Shown in pieces: positions 7,926 to 15,718 of a DNA stretch of 46,402 nt (within the stretch, counting starts at the first letter, position 1; each line of letters opens with the position of its first letter). Under the pieces are notes generated by a model. That model made no database searches. It saw only the letters and a list, made by a program, of their open reading frames with translations, and was not told where the DNA came from. The DNA comes from Lachnoclostridium sp. UBA3262 (GTDB lineage: Bacteria; Bacillota; Clostridia; Lachnospirales; Lachnospiraceae), in contig DEUM01000034.1 of NCBI GenBank assembly GCA_002362575.1, forward strand, positions 1 to 46,402, given 5' to 3'. A program made the position numbers and the translations under genes.

Positions 7926-9221
7926 TTAACAAATCTTTCCATACTCTGCGCTGTTTCCAAGTTGTTCCTCAATACGCAAAAGCTGATTATACTTTGCTAC
8001 CCGGTCTGTCCGGGAAGGAGCTCCGGTCTTAATCTGCCCGGCATTTAACCCCACTGCAATATCCGAAATTGTCGTATCCTCCGTCTCACCGGAACGATGA
8101 CTGACAATCGCATGCCAGCGGTTATTCATCGTCATTCGAATAGCCTCCAGCGTCTCGGTAACCGTGCCAATCTGGTTTGGCTTAATTAGAACAGCATTTG
8201 ACACATTCAAGTTGATTCCCTTCTGAATCCTCTCGGTGTTCGTGACAAACAAATCATCTCCGACAAGCTGAATCTTTTTCCCGAGACGCGCTGTTAATTT
8301 CTGCCAACCCTCCCAGTCTTCTTCTGCCAGCCCATCTTCGATGGAATATACCGGGTACTCGGAACAAAGCTTATCCCAAAAGTCAACCATCTCATCCGCT
8401 GTCTTGTACTCGCCGGACTTCCAGAACAGATACTCTCCCGTTCTGCCTGCCTTAACGGCCTCCTCATACATCTCTGTGCTGGCCCCGTCCATAGCGATAA
8501 CAAAGTCCTCACCGGGGCGATACCCCGCCTTCTCTATCGCTTTCACAATATAGCGAAGCGCATCCTCATCCCCTGACAATTGAGGGGCAAATCCACCCTC
8601 ATCCCCAACGGAAGTTGCATACCCTTCCTCGTGCAGTATTTTCTTTAACGTATGGAACACCCCGGCACTCCACTCCAGCGCACTGTGAAAAGATTTTGCG
8701 CCAATCGGCATAATCATAAATTCCTGAATTGTCAGACTGGAATCCGCATGCTTTCCCCCATTGATAATGTTCATCATGGGAACCGGTAATGTACGTCCGT
8801 ATGCTCCTCCCATATATTGATATAAAGGAAGCCCTACCGCCTTTGCTGCTGCTTTTGCTACTGCCATTGATGTACCGAGTATAGCATTTGCACCCAACCT
8901 TGCTTTATTTTTCGTTCCGTCCTCCCGTATCATAAGTGTGTCAATTTCTACTTGGTTCAGGGCATTTTTCCCTTCCAGCAAAAAGCTCAATGTCTCATTT
9001 ACATTTTCGACTGCTTTTTTTACCCCCTGCCCTCCATATCTTGGCAGCTCCTTATCCCTCAGTTCAACAGCCTCAAATGCTCCTGTAGACGCCCCCGACG
9101 GCACGGCAGCCCTTCCTTTCGCACCACCGCACAGGGCAACCTCTACCTCCACTGTAGGATTTCCGCGGGAATCTAAAATCTCTCTCCCCCGTATCGTATT
9201 GATTCGATATTTGTGTTCCAT
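7926..9221 (-). CDS. eno: Enolase (phosphopyruvate hydratase)
   Basis: 431 residues, full length. It converts 2-phosphoglycerate to phosphoenolpyruvate in glycolysis. Visible landmarks are I-L-D-S-R-G-N-P-T-V-E-V near the N-terminus, the mobile loop S-G-A-S-T-G, G-G-K-H-A-D-S, D-E-G-G-F-A-P (catalytic Glu), metal ligands in A-M-D-G-A, S-I-E-D-G-L and V-G-D-D-L-F, the signature L-I-K-P-N-Q-I-G-T with the catalytic Lys, and S-H-R-S-G-E-T-E-D-T. The ribosome site AGGAGG lies inside a hairpin that follows dnaJ by 56 bp, so expression may be tied to the chaperone operon. No promoter of its own was found between dnaJ and eno. Confidence 0.97.
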   Translation of the reverse strand: MEHKYRINTIRGREILDSRGNPTVEVEVALCGGAKGRAAVPSGASTGAFEAVELRDKELPRYGGQGVKKAVENVNETLSFLLEGKNALNQVEIDTLMIREDGTKNKARLGANAILGTSMAVAKAAAKAVGLPLYQYMGGAYGRTLPVPMMNIINGGKHADSSLTIQEFMIMPIGAKSFHSALEWSAGVFHTLKKILHEEGYATSVGDEGGFAPQLSGDEDALRYIVKAIEKAGYRPGEDFVIAMDGASTEMYEEAVKAGRTGEYLFWKSGEYKTADEMVDFWDKLCSEYPVYSIEDGLAEEDWEGWQKLTARLGKKIQLVGDDLFVTNTERIQKGINLNVSNAVLIKPNQIGTVTETLEAIRMTMNNRWHAIVSHRSGETEDTTISDIAVGLNAGQIKTGAPSRTDRVAKYNQLLRIEEQLGNSAEYGKIC

Positions 9222-9265
9222 ATAAAAAGCCTCCTGTTTTTTGTTAGTATGTTACAGAAGGCTTT
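9221..9265 (-). promoter_or_regulatory. Terminator-like hairpin containing the eno ribosome site
   Basis: On the minus strand AAAGCCTTCTGT (9265-9254) can pair with ACAGGAGGCTTT (9237-9226), 11 of 12 positions, with a 16-base A-rich loop and then TTTTT (9228-9224) ending three bases before the eno ATG. It has the form of an intrinsic terminator for the hrcA-dnaJ operon, and the AGGAGG of eno is part of its 3' arm. Confidence 0.75.
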
Positions 9266-9277
9266 CCTTTATTCACT

Positions 9278-10393
9278 TTACTTTTTCTTCTTTTTCTCTT
9301 TCTTATCCAATGAGGCTTCAAACTGCTCCAACAGCTTTTTCTGCTCCCGGTTCAGATTAGTCGGCACATCCACTACCAAATCCACATAGTGGTTTCCCCG
9401 CATTTTCTTATTCCTCAGGGACGGAACACCCTTACCACGAAGACGTACCCTCGTCCCGGTCTGTGTCCCTGCCTTCACATTGTAAGCAACATCGCCATCT
9501 ATCGTATGAATAATAACATCGCCGCCTAAAACTGCCTTTGGATATGAAATCCGGACGGTTGAATAGATATCATAATCATGTCTCTGGAATTCCGAATGTC
9601 TTTCCACATATACTTCAACCAGCAAATCACCGCGGGAACCACCATTTTTACCCGGTTCTCCCTTGCCACGCAGACGCACGCTCTGACCGTGGTCAATTCC
9701 TGCCGGAATCGTAACCTGAAGTTTTTCTTTCTTGCTTGTGTATCCATTTCCACGGCAGTCCGGGCATTTTTCTTTTATAATTGTCCCCTTACCGCCGCAG
9801 GCCGGACATGTCGTTACATTCTGCACCATGCCAAACAGGGACTGCTGGGTGTGCACAACCTGACCTTTACCGCCACACTGGCCACAGGTAACTGGATTTG
9901 TCCCCGGTTTTGCTCCGCTTCCACCACAAGTCTTACATTCCACCTTAGAAGGAATCTCAATTTCTTTTTCAATTCCAAAGCAGGCCTCCTCAAAGGTAAT
10001 TTTGACCTGCGTGCGGAGATTGGCACCTCTCTGTGGCGCATTCGGATCGCTTCGTCGCCTGCTGCCAAAGCCTCCTCCGAATAAATCCCCAAAGATGTCG
10101 CCAAAGCTGCCAAAGATATCATCCATATCCATGCCGGAAAAGCCCCCGGCGCCACCAGCTCCACCTTCAAAGGCCGCATGTCCGAACTGGTCATACTGAC
10201 GCCTTTTTTCCGGATCGCTGAGTACCGCATACGCCTCAGATGCCTCCTTAAATTTTGCTTCGGCTTCTTTGTCTCCGGGGTTTGTATCCGGATGGTATTT
10301 TTTTGCCAAAACACGATAAGCTCTTTTTAATGCGGCATCATCGGCATTTTTGTCAACGCCTAATACCTCATAGTAATCTCTCTTATCTGCCAT
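9278..10393 (-). CDS. dnaJ: Chaperone protein DnaJ (Hsp40)
   Basis: 371 residues from the ATG at 10393, which has AAAGGAGG upstream and gives M-A-D-K-R-D-Y-Y-E-V-L-G-V. Domains: J domain with H-P-D near residue 35, Gly/Phe-rich linker (~75-115), cysteine-rich zinc domain with four C-x-x-C-x-G-x-G repeats, then two beta-sandwich substrate domains and a Lys-rich tail. It stimulates DnaK ATPase and delivers unfolded clients. Last chaperone gene of the operon, separated from dnaK by 306 bp of repeats and hairpins. Confidence 0.97.
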   Translation of the reverse strand: MADKRDYYEVLGVDKNADDAALKRAYRVLAKKYHPDTNPGDKEAEAKFKEASEAYAVLSDPEKRRQYDQFGHAAFEGGAGGAGGFSGMDMDDIFGSFGDIFGDLFGGGFGSRRRSDPNAPQRGANLRTQVKITFEEACFGIEKEIEIPSKVECKTCGGSGAKPGTNPVTCGQCGGKGQVVHTQQSLFGMVQNVTTCPACGGKGTIIKEKCPDCRGNGYTSKKEKLQVTIPAGIDHGQSVRLRGKGEPGKNGGSRGDLLVEVYVERHSEFQRHDYDIYSTVRISYPKAVLGGDVIIHTIDGDVAYNVKAGTQTGTRVRLRGKGVPSLRNKKMRGNHYVDLVVDVPTNLNREQKKLLEQFEASLDKKEKKKKK

Positions 10394-10503
10394 ATGTTCC
10401 TCCTTTTGTGCCAGCAGATGCAAGCACTATATACACACGAATGACTCGCGCCCTGCCGGGTACGAGTTCATTCTCTTAATGTCACTATTTCGCCGTATGA
10501 CAA

Positions 10504-10633
10504 GCTTTCTACGCCATGCGGCCCTCGCAAACAAAGTTTGCTCGGTCGCGGGCATTCGCCCTATGCCCGGCTTTCTACGCCATGCAGCCCTCGCAAACAA
10601 AGTTTGCTCGGTCGCGGGCATTCGCCCTATGCC
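10504..10633. repeat. Two tandem copies of a 66-bp hairpin repeat between dnaK and dnaJ
   Basis: Copies begin at 10504 and 10570 and are nearly identical; they differ at a G/A in the ATGC-GCCC region and at the 3' edge. Each holds the palindrome GCAAAC-AAA-GTTTGC and the short inverted repeat GGGC-ATTC-GCCC, so the transcript should fold strongly. The copies are G+C-richer than the neighbouring genes. Together with the long hairpin at 10640-10681 this fills the 306-bp gap; no credible gene lies here. Confidence 0.85.
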
Positions 10634-10639
10634 AAGTCA

Positions 10640-10681
10640 GAAATGCAATTTCTTTTGTGCAAGCACAAAGAATTGCATTTC
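10640..10681 (-). other. Long hairpin just after dnaK
   Basis: GAAATGCAATTTCTTTTGTGC and GCACAAAGAATTGCATTTC face each other across a two-base loop, about 19 pairs with two unpaired bases. It starts 19 bases after the dnaK stop. No T-run follows on either strand, so it is more likely an mRNA stabiliser or processing site than a terminator. Confidence 0.7.
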
Positions 10682-10699
10682 TTCCTTGTCGCATGGCTC

Positions 10700-12592
10700 T
10701 TAGATTTCGCGGAAGTCTCCATCGACGACGTCGTCGCCGCCATTATCTGGCTGGGCATCTGCCCCGGCTCCGGCACCTGCGGCACCACTCATATCAGGTC
10801 CTGCACCCTGAGCGCCTGCTGCCTGCTGTGCCTGCTCGTAAACCTTAGCAAATACCTGCTGGGCATTGTTCATCAAAGATTCTTTTGCCGCCTTCAATTC
10901 ATCCACGTCTGCGTCTGACATATTTTCTGGTGTCGTTCTGTCAAGAATTGCCTTCACCTTATCTATTTCAGCCTGAACCTTTTCTTTCTCGGCCGCATCC
11001 ACGCCTTCGCCAACATCATTCAATGCCTTTTCTGTCTGGAATACCATGCTGTCAGCCTCGTTGCGCGCATCAATGCCTTCCTTACGTTTCTTATCCTGTG
11101 CCTCAAATTCAGCGGCTTCTTTTACTGCCTTCTCAATCTCTTCATCATTCATGTTAGAGCCCGCTGTGATTGTAATATGCTGCTCTTTGCCTGTCCCCAA
11201 GTCCTTTGCTGATACATTTACGATACCATTGGCATCAATATCGAATGTTACCTCAATCTGCGGCACCCCTCTCATTGCCGGCGGAATACCATCTAGACGG
11301 AACTGTCCGAGAGATTTATTATCTCTTGCGAACTGTCTTTCACCCTGTACTACGTTAATGTCAACGGCTGTCTGGTTATCTGCTGCCGTAGAGAAAATCT
11401 GGCTCTTTTTCGTAGGAATCGTAGTATTTCTCTCAATCAGCTTCGTAGCAACGCCGCCCATTGTCTCGATTGCCAGTGAAAGAGGTGTAACGTCAAGAAG
11501 AAGAATATCCCCTGCGCCCGAATCCCCGGCAAGTTTACCTCCCTGAATGGAAGCACCAAGTGCAACACATTCATCTGGGTTCAAAGATTTGTTCGGCTCA
11601 TGTCCGGTCAACTGCTTTACTTTATCCTGTACTGCCGGAATACGGGTAGAACCACCTACCAGAAGCACCTTGCCAAGCTCAGAAGCCGTCAGGCCTGCAT
11701 CCTTCAATGCGTTCTGGACTGGTGCTGCTGTTCTCTCTACTAAATCTGCCGTCAATTCATCAAACTTAGCACGAGTCAGGTTCATATCAAAATGCTTTGG
11801 TCCCTCTGCTGTCGCTGTAATAAACGGAAGGTTAATGTTCGTTGTAACTGCTGAGGATAACTCTTTTTTTGCCTTTTCAGCAGCCTCCTTCAGACGCTGC
11901 ATTGCCATCTTGTCAGCAGAAAGGTCTACACCCTCCGCCTTCTTAAACTCTGCCACCATATAATCGCAGACTTTATTATCAAAATCATCTCCACCAAGAC
12001 GGTTATCACCGGATGTGGAAAGAACCTCAATAACGCCGTCGCCAATTTCAATAATGGAAACATCAAAGGTACCGCCGCCTAAATCGTATACCATGATTTT
12101 CTGCTCGCCTTCATTATCCAAGCCGTAAGCAAGCGCCGCAGCCGTTGGCTCATTGATAATTCGCTTTACGTCCAGTCCGGCAATCTTACCTGCATCTTTG
12201 GTTGCCTGACGCTGTGCGTCGTTAAAATATGCCGGCACGGTAATAACTGCTTCTGTTACCTTCTCACCGCCCAAGTAGTTCTCTGCATCGCCTTTCAGCT
12301 TCTGCAAAATCATAGCTGAAATCTCCTGTGGAGAATATTTCTTATCATCAATTGCGGCACGGTAATCCGTACCCATATGCCTTTTAATAGAAGAAATCGT
12401 CTTGTCTGCGTTTGTGACAGCCTGACGTTTTGCCGGTTCACCAACCAGTCTCTCTCCCGTCTTTGTAAATGCCACAACCGACGGAGTCGTTCTTGCTCCC
12501 TCTGCATTTGCAATAACAACTGGTTTACCACCCTCCATAACTGCTACACAGCTATTTGTTGTTCCTAAATCAATACCAATAATCTTACTCAT
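10700..12592 (-). CDS. dnaK: Chaperone protein DnaK (Hsp70)
   Basis: 630 residues from the ATG at 12592 (M-S-K-I-I-G-I-D-L-G-T-T-N-S); GAGGAAA lies about seven bases upstream. The frame continues upstream to 12613, but that start lacks a ribosome site. N-terminal ATPase domain with phosphate loops (D-L-G-T-T-N-S and D-L-G-G-G-T-F-D-V-S), V-G-G-S-T-R-I-P, conserved linker D-V-T-P-L-S-L, substrate-binding beta domain, helical lid, and a Gly/Ala-rich tail ending in the acidic D-D-V-V-D-G-D-F. Works with DnaJ and GrpE. Full length and normal. Confidence 0.98.
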   Translation of the reverse strand: MSKIIGIDLGTTNSCVAVMEGGKPVVIANAEGARTTPSVVAFTKTGERLVGEPAKRQAVTNADKTISSIKRHMGTDYRAAIDDKKYSPQEISAMILQKLKGDAENYLGGEKVTEAVITVPAYFNDAQRQATKDAGKIAGLDVKRIINEPTAAALAYGLDNEGEQKIMVYDLGGGTFDVSIIEIGDGVIEVLSTSGDNRLGGDDFDNKVCDYMVAEFKKAEGVDLSADKMAMQRLKEAAEKAKKELSSAVTTNINLPFITATAEGPKHFDMNLTRAKFDELTADLVERTAAPVQNALKDAGLTASELGKVLLVGGSTRIPAVQDKVKQLTGHEPNKSLNPDECVALGASIQGGKLAGDSGAGDILLLDVTPLSLAIETMGGVATKLIERNTTIPTKKSQIFSTAADNQTAVDINVVQGERQFARDNKSLGQFRLDGIPPAMRGVPQIEVTFDIDANGIVNVSAKDLGTGKEQHITITAGSNMNDEEIEKAVKEAAEFEAQDKKRKEGIDARNEADSMVFQTEKALNDVGEGVDAAEKEKVQAEIDKVKAILDRTTPENMSDADVDELKAAKESLMNNAQQVFAKVYEQAQQAAGAQGAGPDMSGAAGAGAGADAQPDNGGDDVVDGDFREI

Positions 12593-12632
12593 TGCTTTTT
12601 CCTCACTTTCCATTCTCTGTATTACAATTCTA

Positions 12633-13283
12633 CTAATTTAATACTTTAACCATACTGTGTCTGACTACGCTGTCTTTATACATATAACCCTTCTGAAATT
12701 CCTCAGTAACCTTGTTGATTTCCTCGGAATCATCTTCGTCGTGCATTACCGCATTGTGAAGATTCGGGTTGAATTCCTGCCCCAGTGCTTCAATCGGCGT
12801 TACACCGATTTCCTCTAAGGCTGTCATCATTTGCTTATAAACTGCCTCTATTCCTTTCACAAACGGAGTTTCCTTTTCCTCCTCTGAGAGTCCGTCAAAG
12901 CCCCGCTCCAGATTATCCACGACCGGAAGGATTTTCTCAACAACGGACTTTGCGCCGATTTCAAACATCGCACTTTTTTCCTTCTCGGAACGATTTCGGA
13001 AATTTTCAAACTCAGCCAGATTCCGCATCAGTCTGTCGTTCAGTTCCTCAATCTTCTCATCCCGCTTATCTTTCCTTTTTTTCTTCTTTTTTTCCTTCGC
13101 CTCGCTCTCAGGAGCAGCTTCTTCGTTTTCTGCTTCTTCCTTCTCTGCCGCTTCTTCCGGTGCCGCAGATGCTGCCTTATCTTCCCTTTCCTCCGAAGTT
13201 TCCCCGGCAGTCTCTGCCGTCTTCCCTGCTTCCTTCTCTACTTCTTCTTTCGCAGTCTCCTGCTCATTCTTTACTTCTTCCAC
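12633..13283 (-). CDS. grpE: Nucleotide exchange factor GrpE
   Basis: About 216 residues. I prefer the GTG at 13283: AAGGTGG sits eight bases before it; the GTG at 13295 is the other possibility but its upstream match is poor. Residues 1-75 are very acidic and low-complexity (many E, A, K-E pairs, then K-K-K-K-K-R-K-D-K-R), longer than in most GrpE. The conserved part follows: L-A-E-F-E-N-F-R-N-R, then the four-helix and beta-wing region with N-L-E-R-G and F-N-P-N-L-H-N-A-V-M, ending with V-V-R-H-S-M-V-K-V. GrpE releases ADP from DnaK. Confidence 0.95.
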   Translation of the reverse strand: MEEVKNEQETAKEEVEKEAGKTAETAGETSEEREDKAASAAPEEAAEKEEAENEEAAPESEAKEKKKKKRKDKRDEKIEELNDRLMRNLAEFENFRNRSEKEKSAMFEIGAKSVVEKILPVVDNLERGFDGLSEEEKETPFVKGIEAVYKQMMTALEEIGVTPIEALGQEFNPNLHNAVMHDEDDSEEINKVTEEFQKGYMYKDSVVRHSMVKVLN

Positions 13284-13318
13284 TATCCAGTCCACCTTTC
13301 CGACCTGACATCCTTCTG

Positions 13319-14353
13319 TCAGGTCTTCTTCTTAAAAATATCATCTAACTGCTGCATACAGTTTTCCAATGTACCAACTACCTTTTCATAATCCATTCTC
13401 TTTGGCCCTACAATACCAATCTTTCCGTAGACGCCTTCCTTTATCTGGTATGTTGCCGTAACAACGGAACAGTCTTTCATTGATTCCACCGGAGATTCTT
13501 CTCCGATATAAACCTGTATGCCATGCTCCTGATTCTCATCCGGAACCTTATCATTTGCCCATGCCGTCAGCATTTGTTTCTCCTCAAAGGTGGATAGAAG
13601 TTCTGTCATCTTTTCCTTATCCGTAAGCTCCGGATATTTCAAAATATTGGTTGCGCCGGATGTATAAATCTCCGACTCGTCTTCTTCACTGAGCACTTCG
13701 GCAATACAGTCTAAAATGCTGGAAACAAGTTCTCCATACTCGCCCGCTGTCTCTTTTATCTTCTGGATAATCGCCATATTGATTTCTGTAACATCCAATC
13801 CGCCGAGCGCTGTATTTATCATAAAATTCAACTGTGCAAGAGAACCTTCCTCCAAATCGTCAAACAAATCAATGAATTTGTTGCTGACATGATTGTTATC
13901 CAAAACAACCAATACCAGTATCTGGCGCTCTGCAACCTGATTTAACTGTATAAACTTAATTTTTTTGTGCTCATACTTCGGCTTGGTGACCATCGAAGTA
14001 TAATTTGTATTCTGAGCAAGAAGCTTTGCCACCTGCTTCAACAGCAAATCAATCTTATCTGCCTTCTCGACCAACAGGCCTTTCATTTCCTCAACTTCCG
14101 CATTTTTATTGGCAAGTACGGTATCGACATACAGACGGTAGGCTTTATCCGAGGGAATACGTCCCGCGGATGTATGGGGCTGCAAAATATATCCCATTTC
14201 TTCCAAGTCTGCCATTTCATTCCGAATGGTAGCTGAACTCAGGTTCAAGTCCGTATATTTGGAAACGGTCCGGGAACCGACTGGCTCTCCCGTTTCCATA
14301 TAATTTCGGATAATCGCCTCCAGAATTTTCTGCTTCCGCTCATTCAGTTCCAC
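13319..14353 (-). CDS. hrcA: Heat-inducible transcription repressor HrcA
   Basis: 344 residues from the GTG at 14353, giving V/M-E-L-N-E-R-K-Q-K-I-L, the normal HrcA start, with AAAGGAA eight bases upstream. An in-frame ATG at 14383 is 5' of that ribosome site and is less likely. Winged-helix DNA-binding domain at the N-terminus (G-S-R-T-V-S-K, S-S-A-T-I-R-N-E-M-A-D-L-E-E-M-G-Y), followed by the GAF-like and inserted dimerisation domains. It represses its own operon by binding CIRCE, located 79-105 bases upstream. First gene of hrcA-grpE-dnaK-dnaJ. Confidence 0.96.
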   Translation of the reverse strand: MELNERKQKILEAIIRNYMETGEPVGSRTVSKYTDLNLSSATIRNEMADLEEMGYILQPHTSAGRIPSDKAYRLYVDTVLANKNAEVEEMKGLLVEKADKIDLLLKQVAKLLAQNTNYTSMVTKPKYEHKKIKFIQLNQVAERQILVLVVLDNNHVSNKFIDLFDDLEEGSLAQLNFMINTALGGLDVTEINMAIIQKIKETAGEYGELVSSILDCIAEVLSEEDESEIYTSGATNILKYPELTDKEKMTELLSTFEEKQMLTAWANDKVPDENQEHGIQVYIGEESPVESMKDCSVVTATYQIKEGVYGKIGIVGPKRMDYEKVVGTLENCMQQLDDIFKKKT

Positions 14354-14431
14354 AAACATCACTTCCTTTGTAATGGTTTCCATGTACAGGCAGCACCTGA
14401 AATTGTATCTTTGCCCCTTTATTATATCTTG

Positions 14432-14458
14432 TTAGCACTCGCTTTGAAAGAGTGCTAA
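14432..14458 (-). promoter_or_regulatory. CIRCE operator
   Basis: TTAGCACTC-N9-GAGTGCTAA, an exact match to the CIRCE consensus. It lies just downstream of the -10 of the operon promoter, where HrcA binding would block transcription. A second TATAAT at 14421-14426 lies between it and hrcA. Confidence 0.98.
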
Positions 14459-14473
14459 TTACTGACTAAACTA

Positions 14474-14502
14474 AAGATAACACCTTAAAATGGCATTGTC
14501 AA
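14474..14502 (-). promoter_or_regulatory. SigA-type promoter of the hrcA operon
   Basis: TTGACA (14502-14497), a 17-base spacer, TATCTT (14479-14474) on the minus strand. The start point would fall at or just before CIRCE. It begins 19 bases downstream of the lrgB stop, with no terminator in between. Confidence 0.8.
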
Positions 14503-14520
14503 TAGAAAAATGAAAAAATT

Positions 14521-15213
14521 TTAATAAATCAATGCAAATAAATTTATCCCCAGTACAGTCAGAAGTCCTGCTGCTACAATAGACAGGCTGCTCATAGCTC
14601 CCTCGACTTCGCCCAGTTCCATTGCTTTTGCCGTCCCAATCGCATGTGAGGAGGTGCCGAGCGCCAGCCCGACAGATATTTTTTCTTCTATATGAAATAC
14701 TTTACAGACAAACTCTCCCACCATATTACCTATAATTCCGGTTACAACAATAACCGCCACCGTTATTGTAACCATTCCATCGAACTCCTCGCTCATTCCC
14801 ATCCCGATTGCCGTCGTAATGGACTTGGGAAGCAGCGTTACATACTGTATATGCGTCATATGAAAAATTGCAGCGAGCGCCAATGTAGATAACAGGCTCG
14901 TCAGGACACCAGAAACAATGCCAAGCGAAATTGCCACGCTATATTTTTTCAAAATCCGAATCTGCCGATAAAGCGGGACCGCCAGCGCCACCGTGGAAGG
15001 CGTCAGAAAATAATCCAGATACACTCCTCCTGTTTCATAAGTTCCATAATCGATGCGAAGCAACAGAAGCACAGCAATTACAGTAACAATTGCTATAAGC
15101 AGGGGATTGAAAATGCTAAGCCCGGTTTTTTTCTTTAAAAATACCCCCAGTTCATAGCCCAAAAGACTGACAACAACAGAGAAAAACACCGAATCCGCAA
15201 AAATTTCTTTCAT
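14521..15213 (-). CDS. lrgB: LrgB/CidB-family membrane protein
   Basis: 230 residues, about seven membrane helices. Family signatures include P-S-T-V-A-L-A-V-P-L-Y, L-L-P-K-S-I-T-T-A-I-G-M and L-G-T-S-S-H-A-I-G-T-A-K-A-M-E. LrgB acts with LrgA; the pair is linked to control of murein hydrolase activity and, in other Firmicutes, to pyruvate uptake. Its start overlaps the lrgA stop by four bases (ATGA), indicating translational coupling. Confidence 0.92.
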   Translation of the reverse strand: MKEIFADSVFFSVVVSLLGYELGVFLKKKTGLSIFNPLLIAIVTVIAVLLLLRIDYGTYETGGVYLDYFLTPSTVALAVPLYRQIRILKKYSVAISLGIVSGVLTSLLSTLALAAIFHMTHIQYVTLLPKSITTAIGMGMSEEFDGMVTITVAVIVVTGIIGNMVGEFVCKVFHIEEKISVGLALGTSSHAIGTAKAMELGEVEGAMSSLSIVAAGLLTVLGINLFALIY

Positions 15214-15569
15214 ATATTCTCACTCTCCTTTCGCCGTATCAGCCATTGTGACACTCTGCCAGTCACTATCATAACAAGTACCGTGATAACAAACACTGCC
15301 AGTAAAAACGGAATCAACATAGATTTTAACTCTGTCCACTTCGTCATAAGTCCGACTCCCGCCGGAATGAAAAATAACGGCATAATTTCTATGAGAAAAT
15401 CTGCTGCCTCTTCCACCTGAGGAAGCTTTACCACTCCGCTGCACAATGCAGTGAAAAGCAGAACCAAACCATAAACACCCGCAGGAATCGCAAGTGGAAC
15501 AAAATATCTCAATACCTCTCCTATAAATGTAATCAATGCAATGATCATAAACTGCCGTATCCATCTCAT
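15210..15569 (-). CDS. lrgA: LrgA/CidA-family holin-like protein
   Basis: 119 residues with four membrane helices and the LrgA pattern I-P-A-G-V-Y-G-L-V-L-L-F near residue 30 and F-F-I-P-A-G-V-G-L-M in the third helix; a charged R-R-K-E-S-E tail faces the cytoplasm. AAGGAGG precedes the ATG. Partner of lrgB. No LytTR-type regulator gene is next to it in this window. Confidence 0.92.
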   Translation of the reverse strand: MRWIRQFMIIALITFIGEVLRYFVPLAIPAGVYGLVLLFTALCSGVVKLPQVEEAADFLIEIMPLFFIPAGVGLMTKWTELKSMLIPFLLAVFVITVLVMIVTGRVSQWLIRRKESENI

Positions 15570-15626
15570 ATCGTTTTATCCTCCTTATCCTCTTTCTGCA
15601 TTTTCAAAATCCCACATAAATAGAAA

Positions 15627-15660
15627 GGCATGACATAAGCTTTTTTGCCTATATCATGCC
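15627..15660 (-). terminator. Stem-loop between GH115 and lrgA
   Basis: GGCATGA...TCATGCC with further pairing towards a loop rich in A on the minus strand. Position (59 bases after the GH115 stop) suggests the end of the uxaC-GH115 transcript. The U-rich tail on that strand is poor (TTTCTATTT); on the plus strand seven T follow. Confidence 0.6.
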
Positions 15661-15718
15661 CCATTTTTTTATTTACATACTGTCAGATATCTGAAACGCC
15701 ATCTGGTAGTTCCCGGTG

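Noticed and set aside
9578..10084. Plus-strand frame of 168 codons
   Set aside because: Fully antisense to dnaJ, which is unquestionable.
10504..10633. Possible CRISPR array
   Set aside because: Only two units, directly abutting, with internal palindromes and no variable spacers; no cas genes in the window.
10538..10918. Plus-strand frame of 126 codons across the repeats and the dnaK end
   Set aside because: Consists of repeat translation and antisense dnaK; no ribosome site.
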